NCBI GenBank assembly: GCA_020160805.1 | Contig: JAIUPO010000015.1 | Span: 1 to 64,000, forward strand | Origin: Actinomycetota bacterium | GTDB taxonomy: Bacteria; Actinomycetota; Actinomycetes; Actinomycetales; Dermatophilaceae | Length of the DNA: 64,000 nt | Direction of reading: 5' to 3' | Part shown: piece after piece, positions 9,779-17,911 of the stretch | Layout of the letters: each line of letters starts with the position of its first letter | How positions within the stretch are numbered: position 1 is the stretch's first letter | Position numbers and translations under genes: made by a program | Notes under the pieces: generated by a model | What the model saw: the letters and a program-made list of their open reading frames with translations, nothing else | Database searches by the model: none | Told to the model about the DNA's origin: nothing

Positions 9779-11002
9779 TCATGGCGCCACAGATTCGCCC
9801 TCCAGTGCGGGCGGGCAGGTGAAGTCGACCCCGTCGGCGATCCGGTATGGCCCAGTGGCCACGAGGGCACCGATGGCCCGGCGCAGCCGGCTCATCTCGG
9901 CGCGCACGGTCACTTGATGCTCGTCGTCGCCGAAGAGGAGACGGCTCAGCGCAGCGGCCGTCAACCCCTCGGCACCGGCGGCCGCGATGAGGCGCAAGAT
10001 CGTCGCGTGCCGCGGCGAGAGCTGCGCTCGCCACCCATCCCCGTCCGAGCCGGTGACCTCGAGCACGGCTTCCGCTCCCGAGGTTGCCAAGTGCGCCCGC
10101 AGGGTGGCGCCGCGCCGGTCCGGGCGCACGAGCCAGCCCTCGCCGAGCCGTTCGGGCAGGCATAGCCCGAGGCCAGGCACGTGCAGCGGCCGATCGGATC
10201 GCGGCGCCGCGATCCGATCGCGGACCAGGACGCCGCTGTAGTGCGCGACCCACCCCTCATCATCGACCAGGAGCAGCGGTCCGCTCGTCGTGGCCAGCAC
10301 CGGGTCAGCCGAGCGCCGAAGTCGCGACAGCGTCTCCTCATGGCGCCGCCACAGTCGTGCCTCGGCGAGGCGGGTCGCGGTGTCGACGTGGGCAAGGAGG
10401 GCTGGATGGAGCATGAGGGCCGGACCGGAGACGTCGACGACGCCGACAAAGGTCCCGGTCCGCGGATCGTGCACCGGGAATGCCGTGCAGTACCACCCGT
10501 GCTGACCCTGCTCGAAGTGCTCGGCCGAGAAGAGTTGGACCGGGGCCTCCTCCGCGAGTGCGGTGCCTATCGCATTCGTCCCGACGTGCTCCTCGGTCCA
10601 GATCGCCCCCTCGGTGAAACCGAGCCCATCGGCCCGCCGTAGCACTCCGGCCGAGCCTTCGCGCCAGGGGATGACGCCCTCGGCGTCGGTGACGACGACG
10701 ATGAAGCGGGATGCCTCGGCGACGGACGTCAGGACGGCCCGAATCTCCTGGACAACGAGGGCGAGCGGTGAGCCCGCGCGGCGACGCTCGACCTCGGACC
10801 AGGGGAGCGGGTCCCGAGCGTTGGCGTGGGTCGGGTCCAACCCGATGGCCAGGACGCGCGACCACGAGCGGGAGACCAGGGGGCGCAGGTCGGGCGAGGG
10901 GCGAGAGCCGCCCATCACCGCGTCATGAACGCGGCGCAGAGCGCGTGCGTGCTCAGCCAGGTCCGTCCCGGGGTGGACGGCGCTGCTGGTGTCCGACGCC
11001 AT
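9779..11002 (-). CDS. GAF-domain transcriptional regulator
   Basis: A 407-residue cytoplasmic regulator. Residues about 1-70 carry the SRSWSRVLAIGLDP segment found in AcoR-like activators. A GAF domain follows at about 70-200 (GAIWTEEHVGTNAIGTAL, HGWYCTAFPVHDP). The C-terminus has a helix-turn-helix stretch (AALSRLLFG, VRAEMSRLRRAIGAL). There is no sigma-54 AAA+ domain, unlike AcoR itself. ATG 11002 follows AAGGAGT. It is divergent from the flavin monooxygenase gene, which it probably controls in response to a small aromatic, ketone or aldehyde ligand. The ligand is unknown. Confidence 0.85.
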   Translation of the reverse strand: MASDTSSAVHPGTDLAEHARALRRVHDAVMGGSRPSPDLRPLVSRSWSRVLAIGLDPTHANARDPLPWSEVERRRAGSPLALVVQEIRAVLTSVAEASRFIVVVTDAEGVIPWREGSAGVLRRADGLGFTEGAIWTEEHVGTNAIGTALAEEAPVQLFSAEHFEQGQHGWYCTAFPVHDPRTGTFVGVVDVSGPALMLHPALLAHVDTATRLAEARLWRRHEETLSRLRRSADPVLATTSGPLLLVDDEGWVAHYSGVLVRDRIAAPRSDRPLHVPGLGLCLPERLGEGWLVRPDRRGATLRAHLATSGAEAVLEVTGSDGDGWRAQLSPRHATILRLIAAAGAEGLTAAALSRLLFGDDEHQVTVRAEMSRLRRAIGALVATGPYRIADGVDFTCPPALEGESVAP

Positions 11003-11095
11003 CGTCGACTCCTTCCGCCCGACGCCCAGGTGGCCGGGGGTGCACACAGCGTAGACCGGACCTGAGCGCAGCGCACCGAGTCGAGGGAGTGCCGC

Positions 11096-11111
11096 TGCAA
11101 CACCGTGCAAC
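11096..11111. promoter_or_regulatory. Direct repeat in the regulator/monooxygenase intergenic region
   Basis: TGCAAC occurs twice with a 10-bp period (11096-11101 and 11106-11111), about one helical turn, in the 189-bp divergent region. It is a candidate regulator site. Nothing else clear is seen in this stretch. Confidence 0.3.
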
Positions 11112-11191
11112 CCTTTTCTCGGATCTCGCGAGGCGATGTGATCTGCGAGACGCGGGTCGACGAGGACCCCGGCGAGCGGAGGAGAAGTCCG

Positions 11192-13021
11192 ATGACCGAC
11201 ATATTGGAACGACCGGCGCAGGCCCCCTCGGCCGCGGATCGCGCAGACGCGTGGCTCGCCAGTTTCGAGGAGGCATTGGCCAGCCGCGATGTCGAGGCGG
11301 CCGCGCAGTTGTTCGCGAGCCGCAGTTTCTGGCGGGACCTGGTCTCCTTCAGCTGGAATCTCACCACGGTCGAGGACCGTGACGGGGTTCGCGACCTGCT
11401 CACCGAGACCCTCGAGCGGACCGACCCGTCGACATTCGCCTCCAGCGAGCCGGGGACCGAGGCGGACGGGGTGATTACCGCATGGTTCACCTTCGAGACG
11501 GCGGTCGGGCGCGGGATCGGCCTGCTTCGGCTCGTCGAGGAGGACGGCCAGGACCGAGCCTGGACCTTCTTGACCGCCCTGCAAGAACTCAAGGGTCACG
11601 AGGAGCCGCGCGGCATCCGGCGCCCGATGGGCGCGGAGCACGGCGCCAGCCGGGATCGCACGACCTGGAAGGAGAAGCGAGAGCAGGAGGACGCCTCCCT
11701 TGGTCTGACGACCCAGCCCTACGTCCTGGTCATCGGTGGTGGCCAGGGCGGCATCGCCCTCGGCTCCCGACTGCGCCAGCTCGGTGTGCCGAGCCTGGTC
11801 ATCGACCGTTACCCCCGGCCCGGTGACCAGTGGCGCGGGCGCTACAAGTCGCTCTGCCTGCACGACCCCGTCTGGTACGACCACCTGCCGTACATCAAGT
11901 TCCCCGACAACTGGCCGGTCTTCGCGCCGAAGGACAAGATCGCCGACTGGCTCGAGTCCTATGTCAAGATCATGGAGGTTCCCTATTGGTCTGACACCCA
12001 GGCAAACTCGGCCTCGTGGTCGGCGCAGGAGGGACGCTGGACGGTCGAGGTGACCCGCGACGGTGAGTCGCTCACCCTGCACCCGACCCAGCTCGTCTTC
12101 GCCACGGGTATGTCGGGCAAGGCCCGGATGCCGCAGATCGACGGCATGGACATCTTCCGCGGTGAGGTCCACCACTCCTCCCAGCACCCCGGCCCGGATG
12201 CCTACACCGGCAAGCGGGTGGTCGTGATCGGCAGTAACAACAGTGCCTTCGACATCTGCGGGGCGTTGTGGGAGCACGGCGCCGATGTGACGATGGTGCA
12301 GCGCAGTTCGACGCATATCGTCAAGAGCGGCAGCCTGATGGAGTATGGCCTCGGCGACCTCTACTCCGAGCGCGCCCTGGCCGCTGGGGTGACGACGGAG
12401 AAGGCCGACCTCATCTTCGCCTCGCTGCCATACCGGATCCTGCATGAGTTCCAGATCCCCGCCTACGAGAAGATGGCCGAGGTCGACAAGGACTTCTACG
12501 ACCGACTCGAGCAGGCCGGCTTCTGGCTTGACTGGGGCGACGACGGGTCGGGCCTGTTCATGAAGTACCTGCGACGCGGATCCGGCTACTACATCGACGT
12601 CGGCGCGGCGGACCTCGTCGCCAGCGGGGACGTCAAGCTGGCCCACGGTCAGGTCGTCCGGCTGACCGAGGACGCGGTCGTCCTGGAGGACGGCACGCAG
12701 CTCCCGGCCGACGTCGTGGTCTTCGCCACGGGCTACAACTCGATGAATGGGTGGGTCGCCGATCTGATCGACCAGGAGACCGCCGACCAGCTCGGCAAGT
12801 GCTGGGGGCTCGGTTCCGAGACCACGCTCGACCCCGGCCCGTGGGAGGGCGAGCAGCGCAATATGTGGAAGCCGACGCAGGTGGGCAACCTGTGGATGCA
12901 CGGCGGCAATCTGCACCAGTCGCGCCACTACTCGCTCTATCTCGCGCTCCAACTCAAGGCGCGACACGCGGGAATCGAGACTCCCGTGTACCGGCTCCAG
13001 GACGTCCACCACCGCTCCTGA
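11192..13021 (+). CDS. Flavin-containing monooxygenase with N-terminal SnoaL-like domain
   Basis: A 609-residue protein. Residues about 15-150 look like an NTF2/SnoaL fold (WLASFEEALASRDVEAAAQL, ending LQELKGHEEPRG). From about 175 comes a class-B flavin monooxygenase: FAD motif VIGGGQGGIALGSRL, NADPH motif VVVIGSNNSAFDICG and the ATG-type motif VVFATGYNSMNGW. Such enzymes use NADPH and O2 to oxygenate ketones, amines or sulfur compounds. GGAGGAG precedes ATG 11192. The divergent GAF regulator suggests substrate-induced expression. The substrate cannot be read from sequence. Confidence 0.9.
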   Translation: MTDILERPAQAPSAADRADAWLASFEEALASRDVEAAAQLFASRSFWRDLVSFSWNLTTVEDRDGVRDLLTETLERTDPSTFASSEPGTEADGVITAWFTFETAVGRGIGLLRLVEEDGQDRAWTFLTALQELKGHEEPRGIRRPMGAEHGASRDRTTWKEKREQEDASLGLTTQPYVLVIGGGQGGIALGSRLRQLGVPSLVIDRYPRPGDQWRGRYKSLCLHDPVWYDHLPYIKFPDNWPVFAPKDKIADWLESYVKIMEVPYWSDTQANSASWSAQEGRWTVEVTRDGESLTLHPTQLVFATGMSGKARMPQIDGMDIFRGEVHHSSQHPGPDAYTGKRVVVIGSNNSAFDICGALWEHGADVTMVQRSSTHIVKSGSLMEYGLGDLYSERALAAGVTTEKADLIFASLPYRILHEFQIPAYEKMAEVDKDFYDRLEQAGFWLDWGDDGSGLFMKYLRRGSGYYIDVGAADLVASGDVKLAHGQVVRLTEDAVVLEDGTQLPADVVVFATGYNSMNGWVADLIDQETADQLGKCWGLGSETTLDPGPWEGEQRNMWKPTQVGNLWMHGGNLHQSRHYSLYLALQLKARHAGIETPVYRLQDVHHRS

Positions 13022-13027
13022 GCAGGT

Positions 13028-13069
13028 GGTCCCGCATTCGTCACCTCACCCGGTGTCGGATGCGGGACC
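13028..13069. terminator. Bidirectional terminator between convergent genes
   Basis: GGTCCCGCAT (13028-13037) and ATGCGGGACC (13060-13069) form a perfect 10-bp stem. The loop holds a further CACC/GGTG pairing. It lies between the converging monooxygenase and M24 genes. Confidence 0.7.
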
Positions 13070-13085
13070 GTGGACCGACCCGCCC

Positions 13086-14261
13086 TCAGGCGTCGCACAC
13101 CCACAGGCCTCGAGGCAGATCGGTCAGGCATTCGACCCCATAGGGGGTCACCAGAACGGTCTCGGAGATCGAGTACCCCCGGCCCTCCAGCCACATCCCG
13201 ATCATGACGTGGAAGGTCATCCCGGGCGCGAAGGGCGTCGCTTCGCCCGAGCGCAGACTCATCGTCTGCTCTCCCCAATCGGGGGCATAGCCGATGCCCA
13301 CCGGATAGCCCACGCGGCTGCTCTTGGCGTAGCCATGCCGGGAGATGACCGCGTTCCAGGCATCCGCGGGCGCACCCGTCGGCACACCGGGACGGATCGT
13401 GGCCAGGGCCGCCTCCAGCCCTTCGCCGGTCACCTCGGCCAGGGCACGCAGGTCCGCCGGGGGTCGGCCGAGGAAGAGGGTGCGGGTCAGCGGGACGTGG
13501 TAGCGCAGCCGGGCACCCGCAAGTTCGAAGGCCACGGCCTCGCCGGCCGCGAACGGCTCGTCGGTCCACGGGACGTGCGGCAGCGCCGTCCGCGCACCCG
13601 CCAGCACGATCGGGGGAATGGCGGCGTAGCTTCCACCGGCCTCGGGCAGCCCCCGGATCTGCGCGGCATAGATCTCTGCGACCGCATGGGCCTGGCGAAC
13701 CCCGGGTCGCACCGTCTCGAAGGCTGCCTCAAAGACGCGCTCGGTGATCCGCCCAGCCGTCCGCATCACCGCTATCTCAGCCGGTGATTTCACCGCCCGA
13801 ACCCAGTTCACGATGGGTCGGCATGGCTCCAGCGACACCCCACCGCCGAGGCCCTCCACCAGCGCGAGGTGCGAGCGCACGGCATAGTGCGAGGACTCCG
13901 ACTCCACACCGACCCGTGCGCCGGGCGAGAACCAGGCCCGCATGGTCGAGGCCATCCAGTCCATCGGATGCACATCGGCGCGCTGCACATAGGGCTCGGG
14001 GTAGCCGAAGACTTGCTCCGGCGCCAGATTCGCGGTCAGCCACGCGCTCGAGGCATCGATATGCCGCACCAATAGCCGCAGAGGAGCCTCGAGCGAGACG
14101 ACCAGCAACTGCGGGGCATAGAACGAGCAGGTGTCGAAACCGGTGAGGTAGTAGATATTTGCCGGATCGCCGACCAGCAGGTGATCGAGCCCCTGCGCGG
14201 CCATCCGCGCCCGCGTGCGGGCGAGCCGATCGGCATACTCCGCCGGGGTGAAGGCCGCCAT
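13086..14261 (-). CDS. M24-family hydrolase, ectoine-hydrolase/creatinase-like
   Basis: A 391-residue pita-bread-fold protein with an N-terminal creatinase domain (about 1-140) and a C-terminal M24 domain. The segments GYPVGIGYAPDWGEQTMSLR and FAPGMTFHVMIGMWLEG closely resemble ectoine hydrolase DoeA/EutD. Where metallopeptidases have a metal-binding Asp (DxTRTF), this one has HVPLTRTLFLG, so the usual metal ligands are missing, as in creatinase and EutD. It is not next to a doeB-type deacetylase. It lies 12 bp after a small membrane protein gene and may be co-transcribed. Family is secure; substrate is inferred only. Confidence 0.82.
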   Translation of the reverse strand: MAAFTPAEYADRLARTRARMAAQGLDHLLVGDPANIYYLTGFDTCSFYAPQLLVVSLEAPLRLLVRHIDASSAWLTANLAPEQVFGYPEPYVQRADVHPMDWMASTMRAWFSPGARVGVESESSHYAVRSHLALVEGLGGGVSLEPCRPIVNWVRAVKSPAEIAVMRTAGRITERVFEAAFETVRPGVRQAHAVAEIYAAQIRGLPEAGGSYAAIPPIVLAGARTALPHVPWTDEPFAAGEAVAFELAGARLRYHVPLTRTLFLGRPPADLRALAEVTGEGLEAALATIRPGVPTGAPADAWNAVISRHGYAKSSRVGYPVGIGYAPDWGEQTMSLRSGEATPFAPGMTFHVMIGMWLEGRGYSISETVLVTPYGVECLTDLPRGLWVCDA

Positions 14262-14273
14262 GGGTCTTCGCCG

Positions 14274-14789
14274 TCAGCTCGCCGCAGCCTGGCCGTAGGT
14301 CGTGACGTACAGGGCGCCGAGCTCGTCCGAATAGGGGCCGGACTCGCCGCACATCAGGACCTCGCCGGAACGCGAGGCGATGAGCACCCGCCCGCCGTCC
14401 AGGCCGGCCGCCTTCAGGCCCTCGTTGAGCTTGGCGGTCGAGGAGGAGGTGATGGTGATCCGATCGGCGGGGCCGCCGCGGTACCAGTGGTCGGCATCAA
14501 AGGTCGCCGTGGTGCCGTCCACGCCGATGAAGGTGCCGGTGACGGCGGTCGTCGCCCGCTGCAGAGCAGCGGTGTCGGCCTTCGTGCACTCTTTCTTGGC
14601 GTCAGCGGTCAGCGGGAAGATCTTCAGATCCACGACCGAAAGCGTCGAGTCATTGGTCCGTTCCCGCCATTCCTGGATCGAGGGCCACAGCAGTCCGAAG
14701 ACGGCGATAGCGGCCAGGCAGAGGGCGAGAAGGAACCACTTGCCGTTCCCGCTCACCGTGCGGCCGTCGGGGCGGGCAGGCGAAGTCAT
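14274..14789 (-). CDS. Small single-pass membrane-anchored protein
   Basis: A 171-residue protein with one N-terminal helix (KWFLLALCLAAIAVFGLLW, about residues 17-36) and an external domain. The domain contains CTKAD, VTGTFIGVDGTTATFDADHW and SRSGEVLMCGESGPY, so two well-separated cysteines could form a disulfide. It resembles short actinobacterial proteins whose beta domain has TGTV..VDG..VT..V..WY. No enzyme motif is seen and the function is unknown. TAGCAT lies nine bases before ATG 14789. The gene sits between the aminotransferase and the M24 hydrolase on the same strand. Confidence 0.7.
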   Translation of the reverse strand: MTSPARPDGRTVSGNGKWFLLALCLAAIAVFGLLWPSIQEWRERTNDSTLSVVDLKIFPLTADAKKECTKADTAALQRATTAVTGTFIGVDGTTATFDADHWYRGGPADRITITSSSTAKLNEGLKAAGLDGGRVLIASRSGEVLMCGESGPYSDELGALYVTTYGQAAAS

Positions 14790-14866
14790 AGCGCGTCCAT
14801 GCTACCGGCCATTTCACCGACCACCGGTAGAGCCGGACCGGCCTCCCGAACCCCGCGGCAACGCTC

Positions 14867-16087
14867 CTAGGCGACGCGGCGCGTCTCCAGGAAGCCCGCG
14901 ATCCGGTCGATCGCCTCGGTGAGCACCTCCACGCCGGGCAGGGTGACCAGCCGGAAGTGATCCGGTGTCGGCCAGTTGAAGCCGGTCCCGTGCGTGACGA
15001 GGATCTTCTTGGCGCGCAGCAGGTCGATGACGAATTCCTGATCATCAGCGATGGGATAGACCTCTGGGTCGAGGCGGGGGAAGCAGTAGAGCGCGCCCTT
15101 CGGCTCGACACAGGAGACACCCGGAATGTCGTTGAGCAGCTTGCTCGCCAATTTGATCTGCTCATAGAACCGGCCGCCGGGGACGATCAGCTCGTTGATC
15201 GACTGATAGCCGCCGAGGGCGGTCTGGATCGCGTGCTGGGCGGGCACATTGGCGCACATCCGCATATTGGCGAGCAGGGTCAGGCCCTCGAGGAAGTCGG
15301 TGGCCATGTGCTTCGGGCCGGAGATCATCACCCAACCGGCGCGATAGCCGCACACGCGATAGGCCTTGGACAGGCCCGAAAAGGTCAGGCAGAGAACGTC
15401 ATCGGCGCAGAAGGTCGCCGCGTGGTGGTGGACCGCATCATCGAAAATGATCTTCTCGTAGATCTCATCCGCCATGACGACGAGATTGTGCCGGCGGGCA
15501 ATATCGACCATCCCGCGCACGATGCCCTCGCTGTAGACCGCGCCGGTTGGGTTGTTGGGGTTGATGATGACCAGGGCGTGCGTGTTTGGCGTGATCTTCG
15601 CTTCGATATCCGCGAGATCGGGATTCCAGTCGTTGTCCTCGTCGCACAGGTAGTGCACCGGGGTGCCGCCGGCGAGGGTGACCGCTCCGGTCCACAGGGG
15701 ATAGTCGGGCGCCGGAACGAGAATCTCGTTGCCATCGTCGATGAAGGCCGTCAACACCATCGAGATCAGTTCGGAGACGCCATTGCCGATGAAAACATCA
15801 TCGACCACGGTGTCCTTCAGGCCCTTGGATTGGTAGTACTGCGCCACCGCGGTGCGCGCCGAGTAGATCCCCCGGGAGTCGCTATAGCCCTGCGCGTCCG
15901 GCAGGTTGTGGACCATGTCGGCCAGGATCGCCTCGGGGGCGGCGAAGCCGAAGGGCGCGGTGTTGCCGATATTGAGCTTGAGGATCTTGTGGCCCTCGGC
16001 CTCGAGTCGCTGGGCCTCGACGAGGATGGGACCTCGCACGTCATAACGGACACCCTGCAGCTTGCGGCTCTGGACGATCGGCTTCAT
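14867..16087 (-). CDS. alaA: Glutamate-pyruvate (alanine) aminotransferase AlaA
   Basis: A 406-residue class I PLP aminotransferase, the length of AlaA. Visible are YDVRGPILVEAQRLEAEGH at the N-terminus, the substrate/cofactor motif IINPNNPTGAVY, ADEIYEKI, and the PLP lysine Lys241 in FSGLSKAYRVCGYRAGW. It makes alanine and 2-oxoglutarate from pyruvate and glutamate, reversibly. It follows the ThDP-enzyme gene after a 66-bp gap containing a hairpin. The start has CACAAT six bases upstream and no clear ribosome site, so it may be leaderless. Confidence 0.93.
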   Translation of the reverse strand: MKPIVQSRKLQGVRYDVRGPILVEAQRLEAEGHKILKLNIGNTAPFGFAAPEAILADMVHNLPDAQGYSDSRGIYSARTAVAQYYQSKGLKDTVVDDVFIGNGVSELISMVLTAFIDDGNEILVPAPDYPLWTGAVTLAGGTPVHYLCDEDNDWNPDLADIEAKITPNTHALVIINPNNPTGAVYSEGIVRGMVDIARRHNLVVMADEIYEKIIFDDAVHHHAATFCADDVLCLTFSGLSKAYRVCGYRAGWVMISGPKHMATDFLEGLTLLANMRMCANVPAQHAIQTALGGYQSINELIVPGGRFYEQIKLASKLLNDIPGVSCVEPKGALYCFPRLDPEVYPIADDQEFVIDLLRAKKILVTHGTGFNWPTPDHFRLVTLPGVEVLTEAIDRIAGFLETRRVA

Positions 16088-16107
16088 GCCGCGATTGTGC
16101 CTTCCCC

Positions 16108-16149
16108 GCCGGTGCCGGACGAACTCATTTCGGCGCGAGCGGCACCGGC
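16108..16149 (-). terminator. Hairpin after the ThDP-enzyme gene
   Basis: GCCGGTGCC (16108-16116) and GGCACCGGC (16141-16149) form a perfect 9-bp stem with a 24-base loop, just downstream of the minus-strand gene ending at 16154 and upstream of alaA. Confidence 0.5.
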
Positions 16150-16153
16150 TTGG

Positions 16154-17821
16154 TCACAGACCCGTCGTCGAGCGCGGATAGGCGATCTCCGGATCGGTCA
16201 CGATATTGACCAGATAGGGCACGCCCGAGGCAAAGGCGCGGTCGATGGCCGGCCCGATCGCTTCGGGGTGGGTGACCAATTCCCCAGCGCCGCCGAGTGC
16301 TCGCACCACCTCGTCATAGCGCGTCTGCGGGGCCAGGTCGGCGAGGATGTCATAGCTGTAGACCATCCGCATCGGGCCCTTTTCCAGACCCCACGCGGAG
16401 TTGTTGCCCATCACTATGACGATCGGCAGCTTGTGCCGCACAAGGGTGTCGACGTCCATGAGTGACATACCGGCCGCCCCGTCGCCGAGCAGCAGGACGA
16501 TCGGGCTGTCCGGGTCGGCGACGCGGGCGCCGATGGCGGCCCCCAGCCCGGCCCCGAGGCACCCGAACGGGCCCGGGTCAAGCCATCGGCCGGGCCGCTT
16601 GGGGTGGATGAAACGGCCGGCCCAGGAGACGAAGTCGCCGCCATCGCCGATGACGATGGTGTCGTCGCTCAGGCGCGGCAGCAGCTCGCCATAGATGCGG
16701 GCCGGGTGGATCGGATCGCGTTGCGCCGCAAGGATGTCCCCGTCCCCGTGGTATGCCGCCCGGGACTCCTCGCTCAGTCCGTTCACCCACTCGCCCCAGC
16801 GCCCGGGGTGCCCGACCAGGTCGCCCAGCGTGGTCAAGATGGTGGAGAGATCGCCGGCTGCGCTCGCCGCAAGCGGGCGGTGCGTGGCGACCTGCTCAGG
16901 CGAGTCGGCCAGGTGGACGACGGCGGCGGGGGCGTCATACGGCCCGAAGGCGCCATAGCCGATCCGGAAGTCCAGGGGGGTGCCGATGACGAGCGCGAGA
17001 TCGCAGCCGCTGAAGGCGGGTTTGCGGGCGCGGGTGACGCAGCACGGGTGCCCGCCCGGCACGATTCCACGGCCCATCCCATTGCTCACGACGGGCAGGC
17101 CCAAGGTCTCGACGAAGGCCAGCGCCGCACCCTCCGCGCCATCGCTCCAGACATCGCCGCCGAGCACGACGATCGGGCGCTCAGCCGCTCGGATCAGGGC
17201 CGCGATCTGCTCCAGATCACCCGTCACGGCCCGCGGAGCGCCGGCCTCCTCACCGACGCCCCCAGCGCCGGTCGTCGAAGCGCGCGGGCTGAAGAGGATG
17301 TCGATGCCCGCCTCCAGGAAGACCGGACCGCGATGCGCGCGACCAGCCGTCGCAAAGGCCTCAGCGGTGGCCGTGCCCGCCGCGGCGGCGGTTCGCACCG
17401 TGCGGCTGCCCTTCGTCACCGTGCTGAAGATCGGTGCCTGGTCCAGCTCTTGCAAGGCGCCGCGGCCCCAGGTGAACTCCGGGGCGCGGCCGCCGAAGAC
17501 GACCAGCGGGGCGCCGGCGAAGCAGGCCTGCGTGATCGGGCTGAGCACGTTGGTGACCCCCGGTCCGGCGGTGACCACCGCGAAACCCGGTGTGCGCGTG
17601 AGCTTTCCGACAGCCTCCGCCGCGAAGACCGCGCTCGCCTCGTGTCGGACGTCCACCATCCGCAGGGGGGCGTCGCCGCGGTGCGCCGCGTCATACAGCG
17701 GGAAGATGTGCGCCCCCGAGAGGGTGAACATCGCCTCGGCCCCGGCGTTCACGGCAGCTTCCACGACCGCGGCGCCGACGGAGGCGTTCGGGTCGATCGC
17801 GAGGCTCGGGAGGTGGCTCAC
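16154..17821 (-). CDS. Acetolactate-synthase-like thiamine-diphosphate enzyme
   Basis: A 555-residue ThDP enzyme with the full three-domain order: an N-terminal pyrimidine-binding domain with the conserved Glu in VDVRHEASAVFAAEA, a central domain, and a C-terminal diphosphate domain with GDGAAGMSLMDVDTL...NNSAWG. The closest pattern is the stand-alone actinobacterial IlvG/IlvB-like group, which also resembles oxalyl-CoA decarboxylase. No small regulatory subunit gene is nearby, so a role in branched-chain synthesis is doubtful. GTG 17821 has TAGGTT six bases upstream. Neighbouring alaA also acts on pyruvate. Confidence 0.82.
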   Translation of the reverse strand: MSHLPSLAIDPNASVGAAVVEAAVNAGAEAMFTLSGAHIFPLYDAAHRGDAPLRMVDVRHEASAVFAAEAVGKLTRTPGFAVVTAGPGVTNVLSPITQACFAGAPLVVFGGRAPEFTWGRGALQELDQAPIFSTVTKGSRTVRTAAAAGTATAEAFATAGRAHRGPVFLEAGIDILFSPRASTTGAGGVGEEAGAPRAVTGDLEQIAALIRAAERPIVVLGGDVWSDGAEGAALAFVETLGLPVVSNGMGRGIVPGGHPCCVTRARKPAFSGCDLALVIGTPLDFRIGYGAFGPYDAPAAVVHLADSPEQVATHRPLAASAAGDLSTILTTLGDLVGHPGRWGEWVNGLSEESRAAYHGDGDILAAQRDPIHPARIYGELLPRLSDDTIVIGDGGDFVSWAGRFIHPKRPGRWLDPGPFGCLGAGLGAAIGARVADPDSPIVLLLGDGAAGMSLMDVDTLVRHKLPIVIVMGNNSAWGLEKGPMRMVYSYDILADLAPQTRYDEVVRALGGAGELVTHPEAIGPAIDRAFASGVPYLVNIVTDPEIAYPRSTTGL

Positions 17822-17827
17822 CCCTCA

Positions 17828-17833
17828 AACCTA
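17828..17833 (-). promoter_or_regulatory. Leaderless -10 box of the ThDP-enzyme gene
   Basis: On the minus strand TAGGTT ends six bases before the GTG start at 17821, with no ribosome-binding site between them. Confidence 0.5.
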
Positions 17834-17898
17834 CTCGTGAGTTGCCCAGTACGCGCGGTGTCAATTTCTTCGGGAGCCGATCACTGCACTGGGCACCC

Positions 17899-17904
17899 TA
17901 GATT
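17899..17904 (+). promoter_or_regulatory. Leaderless -10 box of the MFS gene
   Basis: TAGATT lies seven bases before the GTG start at 17912, with no ribosome-binding site between them. Confidence 0.55.
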
Positions 17905-17911
17905 GGCGCTC

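Noticed and set aside
11003-13012. Minus-strand extension of the GAF regulator frame to over 1000 codons across the monooxygenase gene
   Set aside because: The region upstream of 11002 is antisense to an intact flavin monooxygenase; the regulator's own ribosome site and family length fix the start at 11002.
14957-16465. A 502-codon plus-strand open frame opposite alaA
   Set aside because: Antisense shadow of the aminotransferase; no conserved motif and no start signal.
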